Shown: positions 11,735 to 24,599 of the stretch, piece after piece
Position numbering within the stretch: position 1 is the first letter of the stretch
Layout: each line of letters opens with the position of its first letter
DNA from: Kingdonia uniflora
Lineage: Eukaryota > Streptophyta > Magnoliopsida > Ranunculales > Circaeasteraceae
Assembly (NCBI GenBank): GCA_014058105.1
Contig: JACGCM010002537.1
Span: 310,001-374,000 of the forward strand
DNA length: 64,000 nucleotides
Reading direction: 5' to 3'
The notes under the pieces: generated by a model
What the model was told of the DNA's origin: nothing
The model's input: only the letters and a program-made list of their open reading frames with translations
Database searches by the model: none
Made by a program: the position numbers and the translations under genes

Positions 11735-13560
11735 CATCGTAAAGAATAAGCCTTCAATCATCGCTCTCTTTCTTGACACTCCCAATTCAAAATACCGCAT
11801 TTGTCAAGGAAGATGGTTAGAAAAATAATGAAGTACATTCCATTTCTCTAGCTTGTAGAGAGTATCCTGTAAACCATAAATTTGCAGAAAAACAGATTTT
11901 ACGAGAGCCACATTTTGTGTGTCAGTTTTTGTAATAATTATTTTTAATGCTTACAAAAACTCTTTCTAACGAGCTAGGGTAGTTATTTCAGATGCTTTAA
12001 ATCCACTTAATCAGTGTGACTGGTGGGGACTCTGGGTGAAGGTAAAAGTCAAGTCAGGGATGCATTGAATTGTTTTTAAGCCTTCTTTTAGTTTTCAACC
12101 AATCGAGTACTAGAGAGATCTAAGAACTATAATTTTGGTTTAATTTTTTCACTGCTAGGACACATACTCTAATTTTTATCACTTTTTTGCAACTGCAAAA
12201 GAAACCAATCTTGTACTACCGTCTGAAAATCATATCCTTTTTATCTGAAGATTTTCCAACTATATTAGGTTAGCTTTAAAACTCTCATAAAAACTAAGAA
12301 CATTCTCTTATTTTGCAGATGCACATTGTACATGGCTCAGTTGTGACCTCCCATGGTACAACAGAACGAACGGTCTTATTCTTTTGTTTATTTTTTCTTA
12401 TCTTAGATGGTTAGATGTTAAAATGTTCATACAACTTGGTAATATATGAGCAGAATAAAGTAATACTCAGGGTCTTAGTAAAGAACATATTAATATTTTG
12501 TGTCTTTGTTCTAGCTTTAGGTTTTTGCACAATCTACTTTTATCTTTAACCACAGAAAATTGTTCATGCCTCCATTTTGTATGTATATAAATATTTCTAC
12601 TTCAATCTTATGTTGTGTTGTAAATTGTATGAGTCTATTTTGGTTGTTCCAGGTTTATGTGTTGTGTTGCTTCGAAGTAGTTTTGTTGTTGTGTATTGTA
12701 TGAGTTGAAATCATATTTGTACCTATACTGTGCGAATATCGTATGTGTTGTGCTATTAGTCGAAAATATCCGAAGGTATACTCATCCTAACACATGTAAT
12801 GAGCCCTTGAATCTTTCGAAAGCTAATTAAGTACCAAAATTACAAGTTTTTTTTTTCTCAACTTGAACAATGAAGAAAAACTGAAAATCGAAAGAATACA
12901 AGAAAATCTGGAAAAAGGGATACAACCACAAGTATGATTGGTATGCGATCACACATTCACACCACACTAGAGTATAACTCTATCTTTGTTTGAAGCAATG
13001 CAACCCCATGACTGACTCTTCAGTTGTCACAAGACTCATCACAAGATCTAATATAGAAAAAAAAAAAAAAAAAAAAAAAAACCCAACAATATGGTTGGGG
13101 TATTAAACCGTTCATCTTACATGTCTCAAGCAATTTGAGTAAAAAAATGAGTCCGCCGTTGAATTTTAGAATTTGTCCAAAAAACTTGATCTTAGTCGTT
13201 GATTTCCTAAATCGATCTCGAGGTGCCTCGATGATTTGAAGATCAGGTCCCTCTTCTCTTTATATACAATTCCACCATTTTTGATCCCCTATTATTCATT
13301 CTCTCATCCAACGAAACATCAAAAACAAAAAACAACAACTAAAACCGAGATTAAAAAATGAAAAGCACCAACTAAAACGAATTCACAAAAAACTACAACA
13401 TTCAGATTCCAAGAAACCACAAATGCTACTTTGAATTTTTTTTATGGACATGTAGCATTTTTCCAATAAATACAAATAATATTCACACTTAATGCCTATA
13501 TATTTTATGAGCACAACGGTCTAGCATGCGTGTTAGTGTTAGCGCGTGCCTCAGTGCTCG
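11735..13560. other. Intergenic with poly-A run
   Basis: No gene was recognised. A run of about 26 A lies at 13056-13081. Just before 13561 there is an imperfect GC-rich inverted repeat (GCATGCGTG..AGCGCGTGC) that marks the start of the module shared with 44787-45110. Confidence 0.5.
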
Positions 13561-14756
13561 TATCTTCTATATAAATACAACTTCCTCATACATGTTTCAT
13601 TTCAATCACAATATTTGATTTTCTACTCTTTTCGATCACCAAGGTAAGCAGTTGGTTCATTTGTTCTCACGTCACCGGGGTCTAAAGTATTATGGAAGCA
13701 AGTCGTCTCAACTCATCTTTCCTTCATTCTCTGGAACACTTGTCTAAGAAAGCATATTTACAAGATGGAGATTGTGGAAATGAGTACTAAGGTGGCGTCT
13801 ATTTTTTGGCTGACTCCACTCAGTCGTCTGAGTATGAGTGGAGTCAGTGATTTGGGTCACTTAGAAGCGTTTGTTTTTCTCTCATTAAGTGGCTGAGTGG
13901 AGTAAGAGTTAGTGATTTGGGTTGATTTGAGTAAGCCTCAGTAAACCAGCTTACTGCTGAGTCTGACTGTTAGTGTATTTTGCCTCCCCAAACTACCCTT
14001 ACCAAAATCGAAAAATTACAGCAATATCACATCCCTTTTCGAAACCAGTTACACCAAATTTTTTACAAACCCATCTCCTTGATCTCCCCCTCCTCCTCCT
14101 CCTCCTCCCTAATCACCTCCAGACGCAGCTCTTCACAGCCATTCTCCCGCTCTCTCAAACCACGCCCAAAGAGGTACCTTAATTTTGTGATTTCTCAGTT
14201 AATTTGTATACTTGATTTGATTTGGGTTTTTTGATTTTTGATCATGATTTGTCTCTTATAATGTGTAATGAGCATGAAATGAGATGTTTTGGATGAGTTT
14301 ACAGGTTTGGGGATTTGGGTTTTGTGAGTTTGAGCTAAAGTTTGGAGCTTAGGGAGTTGGGGTTTAATGGTAACTTTGAAGAAAGAGATAAGGGTATTTT
14401 GGTCTTATGTGTTTGTTATGTATATGTGGTGTTGATGTTGCGTTGACGAAGGGGTGGTGGTGGTGGTGGTTCCTTATAAACTGATAAGGGTATTTTGGCC
14501 TTTTGTCTATTTTAACACTCATTCAGACTCAGACTCAGACAAAAAACAAACACTCCAAGGTGTCCACTCAACATCCACTCAGCTAGTGAACGCTTCTAAG
14601 TGGACTCAGACACTCACTCAGACTCAGACTCAGATTCAGACTCACTCAAACTCAGAAGCAAAAAAACAAACGGCCCCTAAGCCTCCTTCGAATTGGATGC
14701 AATGGGAGAAGGAATACCACAAGTGTTATGACTCAGATATATGTGAAGCAATGGGA
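13561..14756 (+). pseudogene. Small membrane-protein module, copy A, split by a MITE
   Basis: Sequence 13561-13790 plus 14678-14756 matches, once the MITE between them is removed, the continuous stretch 44816-45115. The encoded start reads MSTK, then PPSNWMQWEKEYHKCYDSD, ICEAMG. Copy A stops matching after 14756, where a CACTA-like repeat array begins, so the rest of the gene is missing here. I do not recognise the family; copies B and C show that a hydrophobic segment follows. The upstream part (TATATAAATACAACTTCC, then a leader) is conserved between copies and looks like a core promoter. Confidence 0.6.
13791..14677. mobile_element. PIF/Harbinger-type MITE
   Basis: An 887-bp insertion proven by the uninterrupted copy B. 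The target TAA is duplicated (13788-13790 and 14678-14680). Ends are imperfect inverted repeats: GGTGGCGTCTATTTTTTGGC on the left and GGGGCCGTTTGTTTTTTTGC as the complement of the right. Subterminal regions carry many GACTCAGA/CTCACT words. The interior has CTC and GGT triplet runs and no transposase. The TAA duplication plus GGGGCCGTTTG-like ends point to PIF/Harbinger (Tourist-like). Confidence 0.82.
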
Positions 14757-15080
14757 CTACCAGAATCAGCGTCAATGGCCACTGCTCTGGCCGTGGCTAA
14801 TACCATTCGCCACAGGTATACCCGTGCCCAGGGTCGTGTCAACTAGTGGTGTGGCTAATGCTCAGGCACGAACTTAACCGTGGCTAATGAATCAGATATA
14901 GCCACGGGTAGTACCGTGGCTATTTTGTGGCAATTAATTCACATTGGATACATTATAAACCGTGGCAAATGACTCCATTCGCTACAAACTTTCCAACGAA
15001 ATATCTCGTGGCTAATACTTGTTAATCACGTCTGTGGCTAATACTCGCTATTTACTACAAAACTAGCCGTGGCCAAAGTG
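14757..15080. repeat. CACTA-like subterminal repeat array
   Basis: The array begins ACTACCAGAA exactly where copy A loses homology to copies B and C. It holds at least six repeats of a CCGTGGCTAATA-type word in both orientations. CACTACNAGAA ends followed by short GTGGC repeats are typical of CACTA (En/Spm) transposons. The first C appears as G. I could not find a matching right end in the window, so the element limits are unknown. Confidence 0.5.
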
Positions 15081-15180
15081 ATTTTACAAATATATATATA
15101 TATATATATCACATTTGTACAGTCATTACAATCACTCGAAACCCAAAACCCAAAATGACAAACACCCAAAGAAGACAGAT

Positions 15181-15441
15181 TCATACATTTGACACAGGTA
15201 GCAAAGTCACTTGCACAAATACCTCATCCGTGTCGGCCTCAGTCTACAATGAAACACCCAATTTCAAAATCAACATCTAAGGGCTTAACTGTTCAATAGA
15301 TAAACAACCCTAAAATAAAACCTAATCAACAAGACAAAATACTACCTTCAACTGTATATCAATTACGCGATAGAGAATCTTCGACGGAAGCTGGTAAACC
15401 GACATCTGCTTCTCTGCAACCTGATTAGTTGATGCCTCAAC
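15181..15441 (-). pseudogene. Auxin response factor (ARF) fragment
   Basis: Two exon pieces on the minus strand, 15441-15346 (32 codons, VEASTNQ.., then QLPSKILYRVIDIQLK) and 15243-15181 (TEADTDEVFVQVTLLP then TGA). They are separated by a GT..AG intron of about 100 bp. Together they match the stretch just upstream of the B3 DNA-binding domain in plant ARFs, where families read LPSKILCRV..V..AE.ETDEVYAQ.TLLPE. No B3, middle or PB1 region follows, so this is a captured or truncated fragment and cannot encode a working factor. Confidence 0.75.
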
Positions 15442-15539
15442 CTGGATCAAACCACACAATAATCAAAATCAAAATCAAAATAAATAAAAATGTATCAAAT
15501 CATAAATTCTATACAACTGAAGAAAATATTTGTCATAAC

Positions 15540-16073
15540 GATGTCAAGCTTCACAACGAAATATAAAGTTTCTTCTTAGTCGCATAACTAAAGGAAGATA
15601 AACATACTCTGTAGCGTGTCTGAAGATCATCAATGTCATAAGCTATTCAACCTTAGAAGCTGCATAAACGGTGAAATTCTTGTTAATGAAGAAGTTGCAC
15701 TAAGAAAATAGGTTTAACCAAAAGAAAAAAAAATCTTACAATTGAAAGAAAATCCATGTTCTTGCCACCTGTTCGTTGAGATTCTTCAACTGGCCTTCTC
15801 CATGATGATTATCTCTTAATTGTAAAAAAAAATCATTGGTTCAGCTAGACCTATTATGCAAGTTATTTCAAAGTAGTCATAGCTATAATCCAGACTTACC
15901 TTGTTGGAGTTGGCCTTGTTGTTTATTTGTAAAGGAACGTCAGCTGGAGTTTGTGAAAACCTGAAATGAAAAACTTAAGACTTGGCGCTTACATAACATT
16001 TAGAGTAAACACTAAAAACATGATTGACTGAAGCAAAAGTTATAAGAAGAGTCTGGAAAGAAATATTGCTGAC
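15540..16073 (-). other. Exon-like pieces of unassigned origin
   Basis: On the minus strand, 15960-15902 reads as an open piece ending at a GTAAG donor (FSQTPADVPLQINNKANSNK). About 15800-15740 reads RRPVEESQRTGG.. and ends before another GTAAG. Both sit between good splice signals and have the same orientation as the ARF and RPB2 fragments, so they may be further captured exons. I cannot name the parent gene. Confidence 0.3.
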
Positions 16074-16354
16074 CTGAAATCATATATAGTAGTTTCCTCT
16101 TCTTCTGTATCAACGTATTCTATATACCCATTAGTGACAAGCTGGTGCCAAGCACCCTCATCGGTTGACTCCTACAAAAGAAAGAAAGACGGTTGGGAAA
16201 CTATAAACAAAACAGCTAAACCTATATGAGGTAGTAAAGCATAATACCATTTGCTGTAGAGCTCGAATGTCCTTCTGGTGTCTCCACAGGGCACATCATT
16301 CCCCACTGTGAATTATGCAGCTGACGAGGTTTTGCCAATTTCCTTAGTCGAAGA
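16074..16354 (-). pseudogene. RNA polymerase II second-largest subunit (RPB2) fragment
   Basis: The minus-strand piece about 16354-16246 reads [18 protein letters not shown], then P.ETPEG. After an internal deletion of roughly a hundred residues it continues in another frame as RALQQM. The next exon, 16171-16074, reads ESTDEGAWHQLVTNGYIEY then VDTEEEETT. Both match conserved parts of the plant NRPB2 subunit, in family order. The intron between them keeps GT..AG. The deletion with frame change makes it non-functional. The related Pol III/IV/V subunits share these motifs, so the exact paralog is less certain. Confidence 0.78.
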
Positions 16355-16427
16355 GAAAAAAGAAAAAAATTAAGTAAAAAAAGTAAAATAGGGCAGTGAA
16401 TGTGCAAAACAAAACTTACTGTACAAT

Positions 16428-16562
16428 GTGCAACGAGACATGTCTGTACGATGTGCAAGAGATTGTTGTCACAGAAAATACCAGAACCCAAAATATCAAT
16501 TATAGTAGCAACGAGACATGTTTGTACAGTGTGCAAGAGATTGTTGTCACAGAAAATACCTT
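16428..16562. repeat. Tandem direct repeat, period about 80 bp
   Basis: A roughly 55-bp unit containing GCAAGAGATTGTTGTCACAG occurs twice (16428-16482 and 16508-16562) with few differences. Confidence 0.85.
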
Positions 16563-17378
16563 GGACAATGTGAAGAAACTCTTCCAAAACTAATAGCTTT
16601 ATAGCTGCCATCTTTTCCTGCACAAGAAGTATACGTTGCCCACGTTAAATCAGATGAAGAATAAGACAGTTATAGACAAAGAATGAGATATTCAGGGAAT
16701 GGATGGATGATATGGGCCATATGGCCCAGTATACTTCACGAAACATTGATATATCATTACTAAATCTCCAAAATCCCGGTGTCAATACTTTATTGGAAGT
16801 TTGCAATAGAGGGCCGACAGGTAGTTTTTGGGAAAAATGTAAATATATCATGACATATCAGTTGACACTAGGATACTATTTTCTACGTATATTGATGATT
16901 CTATATTTTAGTAATAGATTTGAAATAGGTCACTTTTCATGGATTAAGTGGGGGGATACCATTATTCTAATAAATTTCACAACATCCCAGTGTACTACTG
17001 GCGAGTAAGGGTCAAAAAGTACTTGTCGAGTAAGTGCACGATCAGCAAGGGTGTCGGAGTTCTTTGGAGATATCAATTTCACCTCTAATGGCAGAATCCC
17101 TTCCCTTTCTCAACTGAAATCTCACCTCTAATGGTAGAAATTGCCTCGATTGTGTGATATGAGAGAGAAAGAGAGTGTATGATATGAGAGAAAGAGTGTG
17201 TGTGTGTGTGTGATATGAGAGAGAGAGTATGTGTGTGATATGAGAGAGAGAGACTTGACTGATATCAGTGATGGGTTGTTCGAATTTGAAATTTCTTTGA
17301 AAAGAGAGGGAAATGTGAGTAACGGCTAGAGAGAGTGGGGCAGGTAGGACCCCCTAATTTTCCACCTCATTTCCTGTG
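16563..17378. other. Non-coding, simple repeats
   Basis: No gene was recognised. There is a perfect 14-bp palindrome GGGCCATATGGCCC near 16715. (GA)n and (GT)n microsatellite tracts lie at about 17161-17252. Confidence 0.5.
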
Positions 17379-18082
17379 GGACGGTCCACGAAAAGTAACC
17401 ACGGTAATTTCAGAGCACACTACTAAAATACGTGCACCTCTATTGTTCTCAGCAAGATCCTTAGCCAGACGAAGGACAGTCCCACTGGCAAAACATCCTT
17501 GTTGATACATCATCATCCTCTTAACGGACCGTTGTAGACCAAGGAGTTTGGTAAGTTAGTAATCTGCACCGGGCATATCAACACCTGAAGTCGTACAAAA
17601 TACGACTTGGGTAATCTTCGATTTGTGTTGACCCCACTCTTCAATTGCCTCTGTTGCAGCTTCTTTGCCTAACCTTGGTACCTCGGCGGTTATCATGTCT
17701 TGCCGCGCATCTAGGGAAGGTACCATGTATTCGCACATATTCGGGTTCTTCTTTAGGATCTCTTCATCAAGGTGCATGTAACGTTTCTTAATCATCGATT
17801 TCTCCCCTATAGCACAGAACATTACACAATTAGTATCCCTAACAAATATCATATATGTCCTTCAAAATAAGGTCCCTTAAAAAATTAAATTTATAACGTA
17901 AAGTTAGAAAAAAATACTTACAAATGCGTTTGAACTTCTCCTTTAGCTCAACGAGATGGTTGCTCTTGGTGATACGGAAATAGTAATCGGGGTAATCGGC
18001 TTGGAGGACACAGTTGGAAGGTGTTGCAGTACCGATGGCCCTCAGCGCCCTGAACCTTATGAATTTCTTCCACAGAGACCAT
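17379..18082 (-). pseudogene. Chalcone synthase pseudogene (5' half with promoter)
   Basis: Matches plant chalcone synthase, the type III polyketide synthase that makes naringenin chalcone. Exon 1 is 18082-17922, starting MVSVEEIHK; a small deletion after AEG shifts the frame, and the shifted frame continues [14 protein letters not shown]. The intron interrupts the conserved Cys codon, the usual CHS intron site. Exon 2 starts at 17807 ([33 protein letters not shown]). An in-frame TAA at 17556-17558 replaces Gln, after which the frame continues through the catalytic-Cys loop YQQGCFA to TFRGPS, where homology ends at 17379. The His and Asn of the catalytic triad lie beyond the break. Upstream sequence keeps a TTATAAAAC TATA box. 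Confidence 0.9.
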
Positions 18083-18190
18083 GACTATAATTACTCACTG
18101 AAAGCTTAAGGTATGAGTGAGACTTATACAAGGTTTGGAGTAGGGTTTTATAAGTTAGGGATGGGCCATAGGTGGGTGAGGTTGCCATCT
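18083..18190 (-). promoter_or_regulatory. Remnant CHS promoter
   Basis: Read on the minus strand, a CAACCTCACCCACC motif (about 18185-18172), similar to the H-box/MYB sites of CHS promoters, is followed by CTTATAAAACCC (TATA box, about 18150) and then a roughly 60-bp leader to the ATG at 18082. Assignment rests on motif resemblance and position only. Confidence 0.45.
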
Positions 18191-18987
18191 TGGTTTCCTA
18201 GTAAAAACAGTTGCTAGAGGTTTTTTCTTAGCATAAAATAAAATAACGTTCTAAAGGGCTTAATTTGAAGAAAGTTCAAATGTTGAATTGAGGCCAAAGA
18301 TCTTTGGATGGACTAGGATTTTTTTTTCTTTTATAAGCAACTTGGGTTGTGTTTATGTAATTCGTAATGAATAGGCCAAAATCTGAAGTTGGTTTTGCAA
18401 TTAGTAATGCATTAGGGATATCTGAGGATATACGTTATGTTTGATATAAAGATGAAAGAGTCTAGTGAAGATGAGAAAAAGGGTTTTAATGAGGAACTGA
18501 AAAAGAAATCTGTTGTTCAACATGTGAAAAGATAACAACATGGTTGTATTTGGTGATGCTCAAGAAGAGAATTCACAAGGGCATTCTCAGATTGACCTTC
18601 AAAAAACATTGGAATTGGCGAAATTTGACTCTATGATTAGCCTAGTGGAGGATAACCGGATAAGAGTTTTACTCTCAACCCAAACTTATCCTTGGAAGAG
18701 ATGCGAAAGTTTTTTATTGCAAAGATCAACCTAGCCCTTGCTGAGAAGGACAAGACTATTAGATCTCTTGTGGAGTATATAAGCCCAATTGCTGTGGAGG
18801 AGCATCATCAGATTTAAGGGACAAGATTATCTCTTACTGAAGCAGGAGAAGGGTTCATTAATACAGTTGAGGGCCGGTTCATTAATACAGCCGAGGGACA
18901 AGATTATCTCATACTGACTCAGTCACAACCTTCGTTTTAATGAAGAAACACCGACTCAAAATACAGTTGAGGGTTCATTAATGCAGC
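18191..18987 (+). other. Unrecognised coding remnant and short repeats
   Basis: From 18540 an open piece (DLQKTLELAKFDSMISLVED..) breaks by a frameshift near 18690 and continues as FFIAKINLALAEKDKTI to about 18816. It looks like a charged, coiled-coil-type protein remnant; I do not know the family. At about 18850-18985 the word GGGTTCATTAATACAGTTGA, or near variants, is repeated three times. Confidence 0.3.
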
Positions 18988-19976
<989 letters not shown>

Positions 19977-20206
19977 CTTTGTGTTATGTTTTACGACATT
20001 TAATTCATTTGTTAATTCAAATATATCATTAATTTATCTTGTTTATTTTAATTTACGATGTATACATAGCGATTTCTAAACGCTAGTGTAAGAATGTTGA
20101 GTTTGTATGTTAGCGTCGTTCCTTACTTTTGTTAAGTTGATAGTTGTTTAGAAGAAGAAAAAAAGGTACATACCAGCAAGAAACCGAATGCCCTTGGTTT
20201 CGCCTT

Positions 20207-20291
20207 AGGAGCTATTTGCTAAAGGCATTTAAACGGTATGTTTCCATTCACGCTAGGAGCTATTTGCTAACGATAGTTAAACGGTATGTTT
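20207..20291. repeat. Tandem repeat next to Harbinger insertion
   Basis: Two copies of a roughly 43-bp unit containing TAGGAGCTATTTGCTAA and TTAAACGGTATGTTTCC. The second ends just before the TAA target site of the Harbinger element. Confidence 0.85.
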
Positions 20292-20538
20292 CCCCTAAGA
20301 GCATCCACAACAGCTAGGTACACCCTGACGTGGCAGGTGGATTCTCAAATCCACCCTCAAATCCTTCCAACAGCTAGGTCGCAAATCCACGTGGCACAAG
20401 TTTTTCTACCCTGAGGGTAGATTCTCCACCCACAGGGTGGATTTTTTGGTTGATTAATGTCGAGCCCTTCTGAACCGCACGTAGCTTACGAGCCAATAAG
20501 ATGTTGACACTTGTCAAGCTTCTAGTGGCTCCCATTAT

Positions 20539-20557
20539 GCGCAGTTCTGAACTGCGC
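20539..20557. promoter_or_regulatory. Subterminal palindrome of the Harbinger element
   Basis: A 19-bp inverted repeat GCGCAGTTCTGAACTGCGC with 9-bp arms. Related words recur near both ends (CTTCTGAACCGCACG near 20467; GCGGTTCTGAACTGCGC at 26761; GCGGTTCGGAATAGCGCGC near 26913). Repeated subterminal motifs in such elements are usually binding sites for the transposition proteins; that role is inferred here. Confidence 0.5.
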
Positions 20558-20869
20558 ATATACACAATGGCCAAGATTAAAACACGTGGATGACTTAGAT
20601 TAAAACAAATTCAAATGGCTAGTCTTGCTGCACGATTCAGAAGTACGCGACAAAAGCCTGCATGAAATAAGTATAATAGTTCCCCTCCATACTTTGGTTT
20701 TTCCATTATCAAACTTGGACAACAAGATACTCAACGGCTATAAACGGCTAGTTTTTTCTCTATCTATAAAACCCATTCATCTTCTACTATCTTAATCTTC
20801 TGCAATCAACTCATTCATCGTATATCTCAAAACTCAACTTTCTTCCTTTGTTATCATTTTTGTCAAATC

Positions 20870-22249
20870 GTGTCTAACGAAATCCTGACTGACCTACTCA
20901 TGTCTGACCCATCACTCTCATCTTTGAAGTCATCATCTTCATCATCGTCCAGAAGCGAAGAGCTCTTCCAACGTCAAATTGAGTTGATGCACGAGTATAG
21001 CAAGATTATAATTGAGATGGGAGAAGCAGAAGAAAAAGAGCAAGAAGCGACATCATCACGGAGGCGGGGAGGTAGTAAAAGGGGAAGGATTGACAAGCGG
21101 AAAAGCCGTGATCATAAATTGGGAGAGTTTAGCCTTAATCGGGATTACTTCTGTGACAAACCAAGATTCAAAGGGATCCCATTTCGTCGTCGATTTCGTA
21201 TGAGCGAAGGTGTGTATCAACGTATTTATGATCAAATACTTTCTTCGAACCCCTATTTTATTTAAAGAGAAAATGCCGCTAAGACGATGGGCTTATCCTC
21301 GTACCAAAAGATAACATGCGTACTTCGTATGTTATGTTACGGTACGAGTGGAGACGCCTAAGAATAATACCTTCAGATTTGGGAGTCTACAGGTATTTTG
21401 TGCTTGAAAGAATTTTGTTAAACTATTATAACACAATTCAAAGCTCAATACCTTAGTACTTCCAATGAAGACGATACATTACACTTGTTAAAAGTGAATG
21501 GATCGCGAGGCTTCCCGGGGATGTTAGGTAGTTTAGATTGTATGCATTGGAAATAGAAGAATTGTCCTACCAAGTGGGCAGGACAATATACTGGGTATAA
21601 GAAAATCCCGATGGTGATTTTAGAAGCGGCTGCATCGCAAGATCTTTGGATATGGCACGCATTCTTTGGGGTGCCCAGTTCTAACAATGACGTGAACGTC
21701 TTGCATCAAGGGTGGCTTTTCAACAACTTGTCTAATAGAGTTGCGCCGCCATGAAATTATAATATAGGCACGGTACCACACACTATGGGGTATTACTTAG
21801 CAGATGGAGTCTATCCAAAATGGTAAACACTTGTTCAAACCATAAAAAATCCATCCAATGATGCTGAAAGACATTTTTTAAAGATGCAAGAAGCATGCCG
21901 AAAAGACGTAGAACGTGCTTTTGGGGTATTACAAGCTAGGTTTCAAATATTGACACACGGTACGCAATTTTGGAAACCTAGTGATCTAGGAAATGTTATG
22001 TACGCATGTATAATCCTGCGCAATATGATCGTCGAAGATGAACGTCATACTTACATCCGACAAATAGACATTGATCCCGAGTTTAAAATATCCGTAAAGA
22101 ATTAGAAGGAGGACTTAAATCCAAGACACATGATCAACACTATGGCAGAGTACATCCAGAAGGTTCATAAAATTAGAAATGAAGGAGCTCATTTCTAATT
22201 ACGAGATGAACTTGTCGCGCATTTGTGGAATCAAAAAGGGGCAGAGTAA
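20870..22249 (+). pseudogene. HARBI1-like DDE nuclease (Harbinger transposase)
   Basis: Reads as a plant Harbinger transposase-derived nuclease. A Ser-rich N-terminus leads to RDYFCDKPRFKGIPFRRRF and RMSEGVYQRI. Then come LGSLDCMHWK (first catalytic Asp), FFGVPSSNNDVNVLH (second Asp) and KDVERAFGVLQARF (Glu), ending LVAHLWNQKGAE then TAA at 22247. All three DDE residues are kept. Breaks include TAA at 21262 and several further stops in the middle third (for example near 21358, 21555 and 21752), so no full-length protein can be made. The first Met is uncertain: 20870 is GTG and the next ATG is 20900. Confidence 0.9.
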
Positions 22250-22635
22250 TTGTAGTCTTCATCATTGTTTTTTTATTTTTTAAAGTAATGTATTTTGTTT
22301 CCGTTGAGTTTTATGTTAAAGTTGTAATGTATTTTGTTTTAAAGTCTTCATCATTGTAACACTTTAAAGAAATTTGGCTTACTGCTTCTGCTTTTTGATT
22401 TTGTACTCATTTATTTTATTTTATTATTTTGGTAGAGATAAAGATAAGGATAAAATCTTAGGTCCTGTAAGAAAGAAGTAAGAAGCAGAGTCTATTATAG
22501 CAGAGTACATCCAGAAGGTTTAAATGCGAATTAGATTAATAACAATTTTAAAGATTACGTACGATTAATAACAATTTTATTAAAATAATGAAATTACATA
22601 GAACTTAAGAACTACTCTTAACGCTAATGATTACA
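22250..22635. other. Spacer between convergent Harbinger genes
   Basis: AT-rich sequence without a gene. The end of the nuclease gene is partly duplicated near 22499 (GCAGAGTACATCCAGAAGGTT also occurs at about 22144). Poly-adenylation-type AT tracts suit convergent 3' ends. Confidence 0.55.
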
Positions 22636-24264
22636 TCAATTTTCATCACTAGAAACATCGTCATCACTTGGACACTGTTCCTTCAACTTCTTCAAATATT
22701 CTTTAACTTGATTCTTCATCTAACGCCTTTGTGCCGGTAGTAGGTTACTTGGGTCCGTTGTCATCACCTTAACCATATGCGCATCTTCGACGGCTTTTTT
22801 TCGAGTTAGCTCCGCTTCACGCCTCTTATAAATCTCAGCCTCTCTAGTCAACTTTAGTTCCTCTCGTACTCTAGTTCTAGTTTCTTTTTCCTCTTTCTTT
22901 TGCTCATCTCTCTCATTCCATGCCTTCATCATGTTAGTTGTTATCTCAAGCATCTTCTTCCCCCAATAACCTATACCTGACTTTGCCGTTTCTTTTGCTA
23001 TGTATTTTTTTTGCCGTCCGGCATGCATCCCCACAAGAATATAGTGGTGCATCCACGTCAATAAAATCATCCGGAATTACGATATTTGGAATGCCGGATG
23101 TAGGTGTTTCAGGATCGGTATTGGTGAAGTTACCCGGGCTATCGTTAAAATTTGACTTCCCAGAGACGTTGCGGCCGGGTTGCCCAATGTGATAAATTTG
23201 TGACTATTTTGGGCAAGTTTCCAAAACTTTGTACTCTTCCCCAAGTGTAAATGGTTTGTGTTGCAGTTGTGCGAATGTATCGTATGCCATACGTTCCTAG
23301 AAATCAAGTTAAAAAATTCTTTAGAGTATGATTCACCATTGAACATTAATGAAATGAGCAAAATAAATGAAATACTTACGAAGTCAGCCATTCTAATACC
23401 GGTAAAATGTTGACTCTCATGGTCTTGAATGATGCCTCTAAAAATTGAATATTCCTTATTGAGCCGCCCCTTATATGCACAATTAACACCGTTGTATGAT
23501 CACCACATCGATTGGTAAACATAGAAGGAGTTAAATTGATTACACACCTTGAACCAAAATGTAGTAGCTTTTTGGTTGTTCGTGGTAGCAAGGTTTTGAG
23601 GCACTTGGGACCAAGCGCGTGCAAGATTCACGAAGTCATCGGACGACCAATTTTTTGAGTTCTTATATCATTTTTTGTCATCATCAACTTTATCCTCAAC
23701 TACATCCTCAACTACAATAGGTGTCGATGCCGTCTTTCTTTTAGACTTTGCCTTCTCACGCGTATTACTTCTCGTACGAACCGGATTGAGTTCCTCAGCC
23801 TCAGCTATATCCTCAACTATAAAAGGTGTCGATGTCGTCCTTCTTGTAGACTTTGCCTTCCCGTACGTATTACTTCTTGTGAGAATTGGACTGAGTTCCT
23901 TGGGGATGACAAGAGATGCAACCTGCGATGTATTGCATCGGCATGGTACTCAAACTTCAATCGGCAAAACTGGTTTGAGATGAGTAATATGGATTCTTCG
24001 GTTGAGGGTACGAGCCCATATACCCATCAAATTGAGGGTAATATCCTTTGTTTGGGCAATAAGGGTAATATCCATGGGTTTGAGATTAAAATTGATTATC
24101 GAGTGCCGGAAATAGTTGGCGAACATACCTTAGATCTTGGGAAGTGTTAGGCATTTGCGACGGATCACTCATTCCGAATTGAGGAGGAAAGACGTTTCCT
24201 TGTTGGTTCGTATTGAAGGATTAAGAGTAGTTTTGAGAATTAGATTGGGAGCTTGAGAAAGACA
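22636..24264 (-). pseudogene. Harbinger Myb/SANT-like accessory gene
   Basis: Runs from ATG at 24264 (MSFSSSQSNSQNY) through a Gln/Pro/Tyr-rich N-terminus. A trihelix/Myb-like segment follows at about 23650-23400 (NWSSDDFVNLARAW, NQKATTFWFKVCNQFN). The C-terminus is a Lys/Glu/Arg coiled coil (KAWNERDEQKKEEKE..) with the terminal acidic end SDDDVSSDEN before TGA at 22636. This order is that of the second protein of plant PIF/Harbinger elements, which binds DNA and partners the nuclease. Breaks: many stops in the N-terminal third, frameshifts in the Myb-like part, and TAG at about 22717. Confidence 0.8.
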
Positions 24265-24599
24265 TAGTGGTTATGTTTGTAAGGTAAGGAGATATGAGAG
24301 TGTAAAAGATTAGAAGGGAGGAGAGTGTAGAAGATGAATAACATTTATAGTTGAAAAAAACTAGCCGTTAATATGGCCACTAACAAGTGTCTTAAAAAAA
24401 CTAGCTGTTAATATGGCCGTTAAATAACTTGGACAACAAGTTTCTTAAAAAAAACTAGTCGTTAATATGGTCGTTGAGTAACTTGGACAACAAGTTTCCA
24501 AAAAAAAATCTTTAAAAAAAACAAGATTAATGCTCAACATATTTTAAACAAAATATAGTTTAAACAAAATATAAATCAAAGTTCTAAATAAAACATAGC

